DNA from: Pseudomonas sp. BGr12
GTDB taxonomy: Bacteria > Pseudomonadota > Gammaproteobacteria > Pseudomonadales > Pseudomonadaceae
Length of the DNA: 14,620 nt
Direction of reading: 5' to 3'
NCBI RefSeq assembly: GCF_030272895.1
Contig: NZ_JALRNF010000068.1
Coordinates: 1-14,620 of the forward strand
Every line of letters starts with the position of its first letter. The stretch's first letter is position 1. Position numbers and translations under genes: made by a program. A model generated the notes under the pieces. That model did no database searches and had not been told where the DNA came from. It was given only the letters and a program-made list of their open reading frames with translations. Shown one piece after another: positions 1-6,876 of the stretch.

Positions 1-2
1 CA

Positions 3-109
3 AGCGGTTTTGCCTACTTTTCCCAAGAGAAAAGTAGGCCGCCGTAAAGGCGGAAGGGGCCGGCAGCATCGCCACATGAAATGGATAAGCTCACAACCTC
101 ACAACCTCA
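3..109 (+). repeat. Dispersed hairpin repeat, left copy
   Basis: Intergenic element with two stem-loops: arms at 12-21 and 30-39 around an 8-nt loop, and arms at 39-43 and 49-53. It ends in two copies of the 8-mer CAACCTCA (94-109). Positions 3-93 align without gaps to the reverse complement of 14523-14613 with 76 of 91 bases identical. Such hairpin sequences occur in many copies between genes in Pseudomonas genomes; that statement is from general knowledge. It carries no credible gene. Confidence 0.8.
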
Positions 110-209
110 ACACCTAACATCAGGGATCAGAACCCACTGTAAATCATGACTAGACTGATCAAGGTCGCATGCACACATCGCCATGCGCTGACGCACAGTG
201 AGGCCTCCC

Positions 210-842
210 ATGCCTTTGCGCTTGCCCTTGATCATCTCCTGCGTACTGATCGCCGCCCTGCTCGGCATGTCGTCTGCGCAAGCCGCCTGTCCTCCGGTCA
301 AAAGCCAGGGCATCGACTGTTACATGTTCGAAAAAGCCCCGCCCTCCTTCCTCGCAGACGGTCGCAAAAGCGTGGTGCTGTTCTTCATGTACATCTGCCC
401 CAAGTGCGGTCCGCTCTACCAGGTCACCCGCGAGTGGGACAAGCAGGTGAACGGCATTGCCGTGATCCGCTGGCATGTGGGGTGGCGCGATGACGAACTA
501 GGACGGGTCGACTTCGCCCTGCAACAGCACAAACTGTCGCGCAGCATGAGCCAGCCCCTGTTCGAGGCCGTGCAGGCCAAGCGCTACAAGGGCCCGGATG
601 ATGTCGTCGCCTGGGCCGCCAGCACCTCCCCTGCTCTGGCCCAAGGCTTGAAGCAGAGCATCGACTCCCAGGAGGCCCGCGAGTTTGTCCAGGGCGTGGA
701 CCACACCGCCAGGGTCTTCCAGGTCGAACAGGTGCCCAGCTTCATCGTCAATGGCAAGTACCGGGTTACCGTCAAGGACACCCAACCCGAGACCCTTGCA
801 GAGCTTGAGCCGCTGATCAGGGCACTACAGACGCAGGGTTGA
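210..842 (+). CDS. Exported DsbA-like thiol:disulfide oxidoreductase
   Basis: A 210-residue protein with a Sec signal peptide (basic start, hydrophobic residues 6-20, probable cleavage after SSAQA near residue 25) and a thioredoxin-fold catalytic motif CPKC at 63-66. The segment VPSFIVNGKY at 175-184 matches the cis-proline loop of DsbA-family proteins. Length fits DsbA (about 190 mature residues). It most likely forms, reduces or isomerises disulfides in the periplasm. Two extra cysteines (27 and 37) lie between signal and active site. A GTG at 198 opens the frame, but GTGAGG at 198-203 sits six bases before the ATG at 210 and looks like its ribosome binding site, so I chose 210. It converges with the next gene, with 14 bp between stops. 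The exact Dsb subfamily is not resolved. Confidence 0.85.
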   Translation: MPLRLPLIISCVLIAALLGMSSAQAACPPVKSQGIDCYMFEKAPPSFLADGRKSVVLFFMYICPKCGPLYQVTREWDKQVNGIAVIRWHVGWRDDELGRVDFALQQHKLSRSMSQPLFEAVQAKRYKGPDDVVAWAASTSPALAQGLKQSIDSQEAREFVQGVDHTARVFQVEQVPSFIVNGKYRVTVKDTQPETLAELEPLIRALQTQG

Positions 843-856
843 ACCCCGGGTAACGC

Positions 857-1525
857 CTAGCCGGACTTTCTCCCCCAGGTGCCCACCTCATTCTTGGGGA
901 TGATCTGGAACTGCGCCTCGAGTTCGATCTTGCTTGCGGTGTTCAGATCCGTGCCTTCCCTGGGCAACAGCATCCACAGCCAGACGCCCACGGCGCGGTC
1001 TGACGAAGGCCCGTGATAGGCCGTGGTAAAGGCCCACTCGAAGCGCTCGATCCCGGCGGGCTGACCGTAATGAGGCTTGGACGCCTTGACCGGTGGCAAA
1101 GTCGCGCCGATGCACGTGCCAATCTCCTTTGCCACACCGGAGAGCACTTCCTTCAACTGGTTGTGGTTGTCGCGCGTCATCACGCCCTTGACCTCCAGCG
1201 GGATGCTGATACGGCACTCCAGCAGGGTCGGATCAACGAACGGATAAGTGAGGAGCTCGCATTGCTCGAACGGTGCCGGACTGGTCTGCAAGGCATACTT
1301 GTACATACCGTCGCCCAGTGACTTGGCCTCACCCTTGAGCTGATGGTAGTCCGGACCATGGGTGAGGATTGCCTGGAGGTTTCGGCATCGGGAATCGCCC
1401 ATGACGCCGGCGCTGGCGTTGCTCATGAACACCAGGGTGGCCAATGCGGCGCCCATCCAGCGACGACCGATCGGGCGGTGCAAAGCTGTCACATCAATGC
1501 AGGAGAGGACGGGAGTGGTTGCCAT
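857..1525 (-). CDS. Exported protein of unknown function with four cysteines
   Basis: I do not recognise the family. The 222-residue product has an arginine-containing N-region followed by a hydrophobic stretch (about 24-34) and a plausible signal peptidase site after SNASA near residue 39, so it is probably periplasmic. The mature part has cysteines at 47, 89, 104 and 138, an even number compatible with two disulfides. The open frame extends upstream to 1675, but GGGAG lies seven bases before the ATG at 1525 and the upstream extension is arginine-rich and overlaps the next gene; hence this start. An internal ATG (residue 24) would give a shorter signal peptide. It is 49 bp downstream of the GNAT gene on the same strand and could be co-transcribed with it. 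Confidence 0.65.
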   Translation of the reverse strand: MATTPVLSCIDVTALHRPIGRRWMGAALATLVFMSNASAGVMGDSRCRNLQAILTHGPDYHQLKGEAKSLGDGMYKYALQTSPAPFEQCELLTYPFVDPTLLECRISIPLEVKGVMTRDNHNQLKEVLSGVAKEIGTCIGATLPPVKASKPHYGQPAGIERFEWAFTTAYHGPSSDRAVGVWLWMLLPREGTDLNTASKIELEAQFQIIPKNEVGTWGRKSG

Positions 1526-1574
1526 GGCGGGTCTCCCACGTGCATCAAACACCTTGCACAGTGTAGACCTGCCT

Positions 1575-2042
1575 TCACAGTCGGGTTTCGAGCGTCTTGC
1601 GCATGAATACGCGAGCGAAACCGTTCTGCGTCGCCCGGTGCGTTTCCAGGTAGCCGAGCCGGGTGTAGAGGGCAATGTTCTCGGTCATCCGCTCATGGGT
1701 GTAGAGACAAATCGCCCGGCAGCGGCAGTGACGAGCGTGCTCCTCGCAAAACAGCATCAGCCTCTTGCCGATGCCCTGGCCCTTGTAACGAGGCAGCACC
1801 GCGACGTTTTCAAGCAACAGCTCTCCGTCTATCGGCCTCATCACCAACACCCCGGCGATTTCTGCATCGCAGGTGAGTACATAGACCTGTGATTCGGCCA
1901 GCACCTGCCGATAGTCATCGAGCATGGGCGCCGGCTTCTGGCCGATCCTGGCCACGTAGTGGCTGTAGGCCTGGTTGACGAGTGCCGTGATGCACGCCGC
2001 CTCCTCAAGGCGGGCCGGTCGAATCGTTTTCACTGGCTGCAA
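1575..2042 (-). CDS. GNAT-family N-acetyltransferase
   Basis: A 155-residue protein, the usual length for a single GNAT domain, which transfers an acetyl group from acetyl-CoA to an amine. The acetyl-CoA pyrophosphate loop (motif A) is at 80-96 with the pattern RYKGQGIGKRLM, and motif B is near 121-135 with ENIALYTRLGY. The substrate cannot be read from sequence. The start is a TTG: AGGAGG sits five bases upstream of it, a strong ribosome binding site, and no ATG fits the start of the domain. It is divergent from the NADP-binding gene with only 56 bp between the starts. Confidence 0.85.
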   Translation of the reverse strand: MQPVKTIRPARLEEAACITALVNQAYSHYVARIGQKPAPMLDDYRQVLAESQVYVLTCDAEIAGVLVMRPIDGELLLENVAVLPRYKGQGIGKRLMLFCEEHARHCRCRAICLYTHERMTENIALYTRLGYLETHRATQNGFARVFMRKTLETRL

Positions 2043-2071
2043 GGCGACCTCCTGACTGACTGACTATCCTT

Positions 2072-2081
2072 ACTGGCCAGT
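2072..2081. promoter_or_regulatory. 10-bp perfect palindrome between divergent genes
   Basis: ACTGGCCAGT is self-complementary and lies in the 56-bp gap between the divergent GNAT and reductase-like genes, just after three repeats of GACT. It could be an operator; short palindromes also arise by chance. Confidence 0.25.
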
Positions 2082-2098
2082 GTACTGGAGCGCCGACC

Positions 2099-2773
2099 AT
2101 GTTCAGACGCCTGCTTCTGATATTCACCGTCCTGACCCTGTGCCTCGGCCAGGCAATGGCAGACAGCCTCAAGATCAGCGTGATCGGTGCCGGCAAGGTG
2201 GGCGGCACGCTTGGCACGCTCTGGGCAAAGGCAGGCCACGAGGTGATGTTTTCCTCGCGTCACCCCGAGACGCTGACGGAACTGGTCAAGGCCGCCGGCC
2301 CCACCGCCCGGGCAGGCTCGGTCAGCGACGCCGCGCAATGGGGCGAGGTCATCGTCCTGAGTGTCCCCTACGGCGCCATGCCGGTGCTGTCCGAACAGCT
2401 CAAGGGCAAGCTGGACGGCAAGGTCGTGTTCAGCACCAGCAACCCGTTCAGCAGCCGTGACGGAGAAGTCGGACGCAAGGCCCTGGAGCTGGGCGTAGCC
2501 CTGGCAGACCAACAGTACCTGCCCGAGGCTCACCTGGTGCGGGCGTTCAACGCCATCGGCTATGCCGCCATGAAAGAGCAGTCGGGTAGCGGCAAGGCAA
2601 TTCCCACCTTCGCCGACGACGACCAGGCCCGGGAGCTGGGCGCGCGCCTGGTGCGCGATGCCGGATTCATACCGGTGCTCCTGCCGCTGGTACGGGCCGA
2701 CGAAGGCTTACCGGGCGGCCCGCTCAGTGGAGTGTTGAGCGAAGCCGAACTCAAGTACAGGCTGGGTGAGTAG
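2099..2773 (+). CDS. NADP-binding F420-reductase-like protein with signal peptide
   Basis: The 224-residue product has an N-terminal Rossmann fold of the NADPH-dependent F420 reductase/NADP oxidoreductase family. A glycine-rich loop GAGKVGG lies at 30-36, and SSRH at 52-55 at the end of the second strand is typical of binding the 2'-phosphate of NADP. The first 21 residues (MFRRLL..., then a hydrophobic run ending in GQAMA) look like a Sec signal peptide, which is odd for an enzyme using cytoplasmic NADP. GGAG at 2087-2090, eight bases before the ATG at 2099, supports this long start; an internal ATG at 2156 would remove the signal but has a poorly spaced AGG. Substrate unknown. Pseudomonas does not make F420, so the family name should not be taken as function. 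Confidence 0.75.
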   Translation: MFRRLLLIFTVLTLCLGQAMADSLKISVIGAGKVGGTLGTLWAKAGHEVMFSSRHPETLTELVKAAGPTARAGSVSDAAQWGEVIVLSVPYGAMPVLSEQLKGKLDGKVVFSTSNPFSSRDGEVGRKALELGVALADQQYLPEAHLVRAFNAIGYAAMKEQSGSGKAIPTFADDDQARELGARLVRDAGFIPVLLPLVRADEGLPGGPLSGVLSEAELKYRLGE

Positions 2774-2832
2774 GCACACACTTGCCAGTCGGCCAAGCGC
2801 AGGTTGCATGAAACGCATTGGGACGGTTGCCA

Positions 2833-4449
2833 TCAGGCCACCGCCAGTCGGTTACGTCCGGCCGCCTTGGCGTTGTAGAGCGCCTGGTCCGCCGTCTCGA
2901 TCAATGACTGCCATTGCTCGAGCTCAGGCCCGGTCGCGCAGGCGATGCCCACGCTCACCGTAATACGCCCGAAGGGGCTGGATCGATGAACGCTATTTCG
3001 CTGCGCTAGAAGCTCGAGCATCCGTTGCGCAATCACCACGGCGCCCTCGCTGTCGGTATCGGGCAGGACAACGCCCATTTCTTCACCACCATAGCGCGCC
3101 ACCAGGTCCGATGGCCGCCGCACGCAGCCCTCGAGCAACTGGCTGACGTCCCGCAGGCAAGCGTCACCGGCAAGGTGCCCGTAGGTGTCGTTGAACAGCT
3201 TGAAATGGTCGATATCGATCATCATCAATGCCAGTGGCGTTCCATCCCGCTGGGCTTGCCGCGCTTCCAGGGCAAGGGTCTCGTCGAAGCAACGGCGATT
3301 CGCCAGGCCAGTCAATGCATCCTTCATTGCCAGCCGTTCGAGCTGCTGGTTGGAGCTGAGCAATTGCTGCTGGGCGACCCGCAAGTCGCCTTCCACTTCG
3401 ATCCGACGGCGGATGTCACGGATCAACATCCAGCCGATGATACCGGTCAGCCCCAGCAGGCCGAGCAGCACCACGATCGACGAAATCGCTTCGAGCTGCC
3501 AGGCCGACAGCGCTTCGCGCTTGCCCAGGGCGACAGTGGTCACCAGCGGCAACCTGTCACTCTTGCGAAAGGCATAGAGCCGCTCGACCCCGTCCAGGCT
3601 GGAGGTGAACGAAGCGGTGCCGACCGACTTGTCGACCAGGTACTTGGCATAGATCGGCGACTGCGAAAAGTTGCGCCCCATGTCCTGCTCGCGAAACGGA
3701 TAGCGAACCAGCAGCGAACCATCGGTGTAGGACAAGCCGATGGCACCTTCCTGCCCTACCTCTATCTGCCCGAACAAGCGCAGGAAGTTTTCCACCCCCA
3801 AGGTCACGGCCACCACCCCGGCAAACTCACCGCGAGCATCATTGAAGCGGCGGCTTATGGTGATCACCCATTCCTGGTTGGAACGGCTACGGATCGGCGG
3901 GCCGATGAAGGGCTCGCGGGAAGGGTCGTCACGGTGATGGATGAAATAGGCGCGGTCGCTGCTGTTGGCACCGGCTGGCATCGGTCGATTGGAGGACATC
4001 AGCCAGCGGCCCTGCTTGTCGAAAATGCTGACGCCGCTCAACTGTGGCATCAGCGGCTGCTGGCGCCTGACCAGCATGCCCAGGCGCTCGATCTGTGCAG
4101 GTGCGCTGCCCTCGGTTTCCAGACGCTCGACGAGTCCGAGCAAGAGCAGCGAACTCTGTCGGACGATGCCTTCGCTATAGGTGGAAAGCGCCTGGGTCAG
4201 GTTCAACCCGTGGATGTTCACCTCCTCCAGCGCTCGATCTCGAGAGGTAACCACCTTCCACAGGGTCAGCGATGCGAGGGAACAGCCAAAAATCACTAGT
4301 AGAAGAACAACGAGGTGGAAGTCACGCTTCACGTCAGTACCTGATGGAGAGTCCGGATTCTCGTGCTCGCTGTCATTGCCTTGAGGCGACAGCAAGAGGC
4401 GTATGTCCTCGCCCTGTGCAAGCATACATCGATACGGTGTTTCAGCCAT
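2833..4449 (-). CDS. Membrane diguanylate cyclase, Cache sensor plus GGDEF (GGEEM)
   Basis: A 538-residue sensor enzyme that should make cyclic di-GMP from two GTP. Two membrane segments (about 45-66 and 322-343) bracket a periplasmic region of about 255 residues with features of a double Cache sensor (SDRAYF near 164, repeated strands ending in LGVENF). A short coiled linker leads to the GGDEF domain from about 375: DALTGLANRR at 377, DIDHFKLFND at 412, and signature GGEEM at 454-458, where the fifth residue is normally Phe. The RxxD inhibitory site (RPSD, 445-448) is present five residues before the signature, so product inhibition is expected. The start is uncertain: no clear ribosome binding site precedes 4449, and a GTG at 4332 (residue 40) with AGGT seven bases upstream would start just before the first membrane segment. 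Confidence 0.9.
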   Translation of the reverse strand: MAETPYRCMLAQGEDIRLLLSPQGNDSEHENPDSPSGTDVKRDFHLVVLLLVIFGCSLASLTLWKVVTSRDRALEEVNIHGLNLTQALSTYSEGIVRQSSLLLLGLVERLETEGSAPAQIERLGMLVRRQQPLMPQLSGVSIFDKQGRWLMSSNRPMPAGANSSDRAYFIHHRDDPSREPFIGPPIRSRSNQEWVITISRRFNDARGEFAGVVAVTLGVENFLRLFGQIEVGQEGAIGLSYTDGSLLVRYPFREQDMGRNFSQSPIYAKYLVDKSVGTASFTSSLDGVERLYAFRKSDRLPLVTTVALGKREALSAWQLEAISSIVVLLGLLGLTGIIGWMLIRDIRRRIEVEGDLRVAQQQLLSSNQQLERLAMKDALTGLANRRCFDETLALEARQAQRDGTPLALMMIDIDHFKLFNDTYGHLAGDACLRDVSQLLEGCVRRPSDLVARYGGEEMGVVLPDTDSEGAVVIAQRMLELLAQRNSVHRSSPFGRITVSVGIACATGPELEQWQSLIETADQALYNAKAAGRNRLAVA

Positions 4450-4533
4450 AACCGACGACGGCTTGGCAACTGAATCGATTCCACCTTCACCTCACGACGA
4501 GCTGCCTTGCCGGTAGTCGAGGGCTCAACCAAT

Positions 4534-4547
4534 ACTAAAGTCTTAGT
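4534..4547. promoter_or_regulatory. Dyad upstream of the 78-residue gene
   Basis: ACTAA and TTAGT form a 5-bp inverted repeat around AGTC, 22 bp before the start at 4570. It overlaps a poor sigma70-like pair (TTGCCG at 4507-4512 and AATACT at 4531-4536, 18-bp spacing). It could be a regulator site at the promoter of the downstream gene. Confidence 0.3.
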
Positions 4548-4569
4548 TCTGCCTGGGGAGGCACGAAAA

Positions 4570-4806
4570 ATGCAACCAAGATTCGTTATCGTTCCCGCTG
4601 TACCGATCGAGAAGGAAGCATTCCGAACCGGCTCACGTTTCTATGCCTCGACCGTATCGGGTGGATACGATATCTACGACAACCAGGAAAAAATGCGCTT
4701 GAAGCCAAGCTATTCAACCAAGGTGCAGGCAGATGCAGCCTGCGCACGGATGAACGCCGAGTGCCGCAACCCTGACGAGGTGTTTTTGCCGATGCGCACC
4801 TGTTGA
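4570..4806 (+). CDS. Small protein of unknown function
   Basis: A 78-residue product that I cannot assign to a family. It has no signal peptide or membrane segment and is mixed in charge. Three cysteines lie in the C-terminal third (ACARMNAEC and the final residue). A GGGGAGG ribosome binding site at 4555-4561, eight bases before ATG 4570, and ordinary Pseudomonas-like codon use support it as a real gene; an in-frame upstream ATG at 4507 lies inside the presumed promoter. It is divergent from the diguanylate cyclase and is the last gene before the integrase-scar segment. Confidence 0.6.
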   Translation: MQPRFVIVPAVPIEKEAFRTGSRFYASTVSGGYDIYDNQEKMRLKPSYSTKVQADAACARMNAECRNPDEVFLPMRTC

Positions 4807-4884
4807 CCCGCCTCGTCATCGCGCATTTCGGCCAGCTGGCGCGGGTTTCGACTTGCGCCACTCGATCCCGCCCGGACCGTACCG

Positions 4885-4921
4885 GCAATTATCTCCCGAC
4901 AGCGCGGCCACAGCGTGCAAA
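4885..4921 (+). repeat. Direct repeat, left copy; integrase 3'-end fragment
   Basis: This 37-bp stretch matches 8136-8172 at 34 positions without gaps. In frame it reads as the recombinase segment around RGHSVQ, equivalent to LGHSVQ in the right-hand integrase pseudogene, so it is either an att-like core shared with the integrase 3' end or the last trace of a second integrase. The similarity stops sharply after 4921. Confidence 0.7.
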
Positions 4922-5017
4922 GAGGAATGCATTCAAGGCAGCAATGCACAATCCCAGTCGCGCACTCCTGCCTGGCCACCCGTAACAACCCTTGCAAAAC
5001 CAAATTGCCACCATGCC

Positions 5018-5036
5018 GCCCCCCAATTCCGGGGGC
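5018..5036. other. GC-rich stem-loop
   Basis: GCCCCC at 5018-5023 pairs with GGGGGC at 5031-5036 around a 7-nt loop. It lies just beyond the stop of the possible small ORF 5057-5155 (minus strand). There is no T-run directly after the stem on either strand, so a factor-independent terminator is doubtful. Confidence 0.35.
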
Positions 5037-5056
5037 GACTGCACCCAGGACGGGGG

Positions 5057-5155
5057 TCAGATGCTGGCCTGCAGGAACACAAATACGGCCACCGCATCCA
5101 CTGCCAGCACAGCAGTCACGACGAAGCTAAAGAAATAGAAGTCATCCTGGAACAT
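5057..5155 (-). CDS. Possible 32-residue single-span membrane peptide
   Basis: The ORF starts at ATG 5155 and encodes MFQDDFYFF followed by an almost unbroken hydrophobic run rich in Val, Ala, Leu and Phe, ending ...QASI. That is the shape of a one-helix membrane microprotein. About 70 percent of third codon positions are G or C, as in neighbouring genes, and an in-frame stop lies upstream so no longer form exists. The candidate ribosome binding site (GGGG nine bases upstream) is weak. It follows the phosphatase gene on the same strand after 140 bp. I do not recognise a family, and it may be a chance ORF. Confidence 0.35.
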   Translation of the reverse strand: MFQDDFYFFSFVVTAVLAVDAVAVFVFLQASI

Positions 5156-5295
5156 GTCTGCATACCCCGCATGATCAGTGTTTCAGGAGCAAAGCAACTC
5201 CCATTCCAACCACACGGCATCCGGTCAGGGAGGGCGTTGCATGCCTATCACAGCTCTACACACCAGGTGAAAGCGTAAGTTGGAGTCGGGACAGG

Positions 5296-6789
5296 TCAAT
5301 TGCCGAAACGCTCGACGAGCAGGCCATGTCGCAAGCCGCGGTCGCTGACCCGCAGTGCGTTCTGGCCGAGCTTGTCCATCACGGTCCTGACGATGCAGGC
5401 ACCCGCCAGGATGACATCCGCGCGTTTCGGCTGAAGGCCGACGATCGTACGACGCTGCGCCGCACTGCGGGAGCGGTACAGTTCGATCTGGCGGTCGATC
5501 TCGGCGCGATCGAGGACAGTGCCCTGCACGATATCAGGATCGTAGGTCTTCAGAGCGTGCTTGACTGCGGCGAGGTTGGTTATCGCGCCCCCCATCGCCA
5601 CGAGTAGGTCGGGCGCCGGCCGCCCATCGATTCGCGCCAGATCCGCGGCGATGGCGGCAAGTGCGTCACCGAGCACCTCGGGGGAGACGACGTTATCGAG
5701 CCCGAAGCGCTCGGTGTAACGAACCGCTCCCACGTCGACGCTGAAGCGCTCGTCGACGCGCGCCCCACGACCGAAAGTGAACTGCGAACTGCCACCGCCG
5801 GTGTCGAACACGACCAGCGAGCCCTCGGGGAGCCCCAGCCCAGCCTGCACGGCGAGATAGGCCAGGCGACCTTCCTCCTCACCGGAGATGACTTCGATCG
5901 CTACCCCGGTGCGCGCGCGGATTGTCGCGATCACCGCGGCCCCGTTGCGCGCCATGCGCAAACCGGCCGTGCCCACTGCCGCGATTGCCAGGACGCCGTT
6001 GTGCTTCGCCTCCTCCACCATCTTCGCAATCGCTCCCACGGTTCGCTCGATGGCGTCGTGCCCGATCTCGCCACGTTCCTCGAGCCCCTCACCGAGGCGC
6101 GTCATTTCGGCCCGATCGACCAGCGTGCACAGGCTGCCGTCGGCAGCACGCTCGGCGATGTGGAACTTGATCGAGTTGGTGCCTGCGTCGATTACCGCAT
6201 AGCGCTCTGGCGCCCCATCCAGCAAGGCCCGCAAGCCACGGGGATAGCTGATGTTGCAGTAATCGGCCAGACCGACCGATGCGACCGCCGCTATGACCGC
6301 GGCGGCATCCTCCGACTCGATTGCAATCGACTGCGTGGTCCTGCCCTGCGCCGTGATCTCGGTGACTTCCGCAGTACAGCCGCCGACCGTATAGCGCACC
6401 CGGTGCTTGTGGACGGTCAGCGGGCGCAGCGCGCCGCTTGGCACGACCAGCTCGGCGAGAAACTGGTCGAGCGTATAGGCATCCCGCTCGAGCGGGGGCG
6501 CTGGCAGATTGAGTGCAGCGATCACGTTTTGCACGTCGGCCGCCGCCAGCGGGAAGCCCTGCTTCATCACCGGCTCCCAGCGCTCCAGACCATCCGGGGC
6601 GACCTCGCGCAGCACCTTGATGTCCATCAAGGCGTCCCGGATCTTGACGTTGTCGGCGCTGCCGGCGAGCAGATAAAGCTCGTCGCTGTCCTGGACAGCC
6701 GTCGGTTGCAGTCCGGCGAACCGGGTCTGGGCAATGCCGAACCGGCGACCGAAAGTTCGCCACTCCCAGCGAGGAATGATTGTGCTCAT
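5296..6789 (-). CDS. CYTH-Ppx/GppA fusion phosphatase
   Basis: A 497-residue fusion. Residues about 1-185 look like a CYTH/triphosphate-tunnel domain: charged strands DSDELYL (34-40), VKIRD (48-52), MDIK (55-58), HKHRVRY (127-133) and CTAEVTEI (138-145). Residues 195-497 are a complete Ppx/GppA actin-like phosphatase: YAVIDAGTNSIK (197-208), RLGEGL (231-236), AVGTAGLR (271-278), ISGEEEGRLAYL (301-312), VVFDTGGGSSQF (326-337), VDVGAVRYTERF (351-362) and SDRGLRHGLL (482-491). It ends with this domain and lacks the C-terminal HD-like domain of E. coli Ppx and GppA. Expected reaction: hydrolysis of polyphosphate or pppGpp, with the CYTH part probably binding the phosphate chain. AGGA seven bases before ATG supports the start. 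It lies 87 bp downstream of the CYTH gene, probably in one operon. Confidence 0.85.
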   Translation of the reverse strand: MSTIIPRWEWRTFGRRFGIAQTRFAGLQPTAVQDSDELYLLAGSADNVKIRDALMDIKVLREVAPDGLERWEPVMKQGFPLAAADVQNVIAALNLPAPPLERDAYTLDQFLAELVVPSGALRPLTVHKHRVRYTVGGCTAEVTEITAQGRTTQSIAIESEDAAAVIAAVASVGLADYCNISYPRGLRALLDGAPERYAVIDAGTNSIKFHIAERAADGSLCTLVDRAEMTRLGEGLEERGEIGHDAIERTVGAIAKMVEEAKHNGVLAIAAVGTAGLRMARNGAAVIATIRARTGVAIEVISGEEEGRLAYLAVQAGLGLPEGSLVVFDTGGGSSQFTFGRGARVDERFSVDVGAVRYTERFGLDNVVSPEVLGDALAAIAADLARIDGRPAPDLLVAMGGAITNLAAVKHALKTYDPDIVQGTVLDRAEIDRQIELYRSRSAAQRRTIVGLQPKRADVILAGACIVRTVMDKLGQNALRVSDRGLRHGLLVERFGN

Positions 6790-6876
6790 TGTAGAGTCCT
6801 GCTCTCAAGTCCTGGCCCTGTCGCTACAGGCGCGGCGGATGCGCGGCTCGTCACGAGGTGCGCGCGACCCTTTCGC

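Larger units (their letters stand above)
4807..5295. other. 489-bp region without a large gene
   Basis: This stretch holds the 37-bp integrase-like direct repeat (4885-4921), a GC-rich hairpin (5018-5036) and a possible 32-codon membrane ORF on the minus strand (5057-5155). I see no tRNA, no further coding sequence and no clear terminator for the phosphatase gene that ends at 5296. Confidence 0.6.

Noticed and set aside
198..209. GTG start at 198 for the DsbA-like gene
   Set aside because: The GTG overlaps the sequence that best serves as ribosome binding site for ATG 210, and the shorter form has a normal signal peptide.
3025..4299. 424-codon open frame on the plus strand
   Set aside because: It is antisense to the diguanylate cyclase with no domain features and no plausible ribosome binding site.
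4807..4960. tRNA gene as the insertion target of the putative element
   Set aside because: I found no cloverleaf or conserved tRNA boxes near either 37-bp repeat; the repeat is integrase-coding in character.
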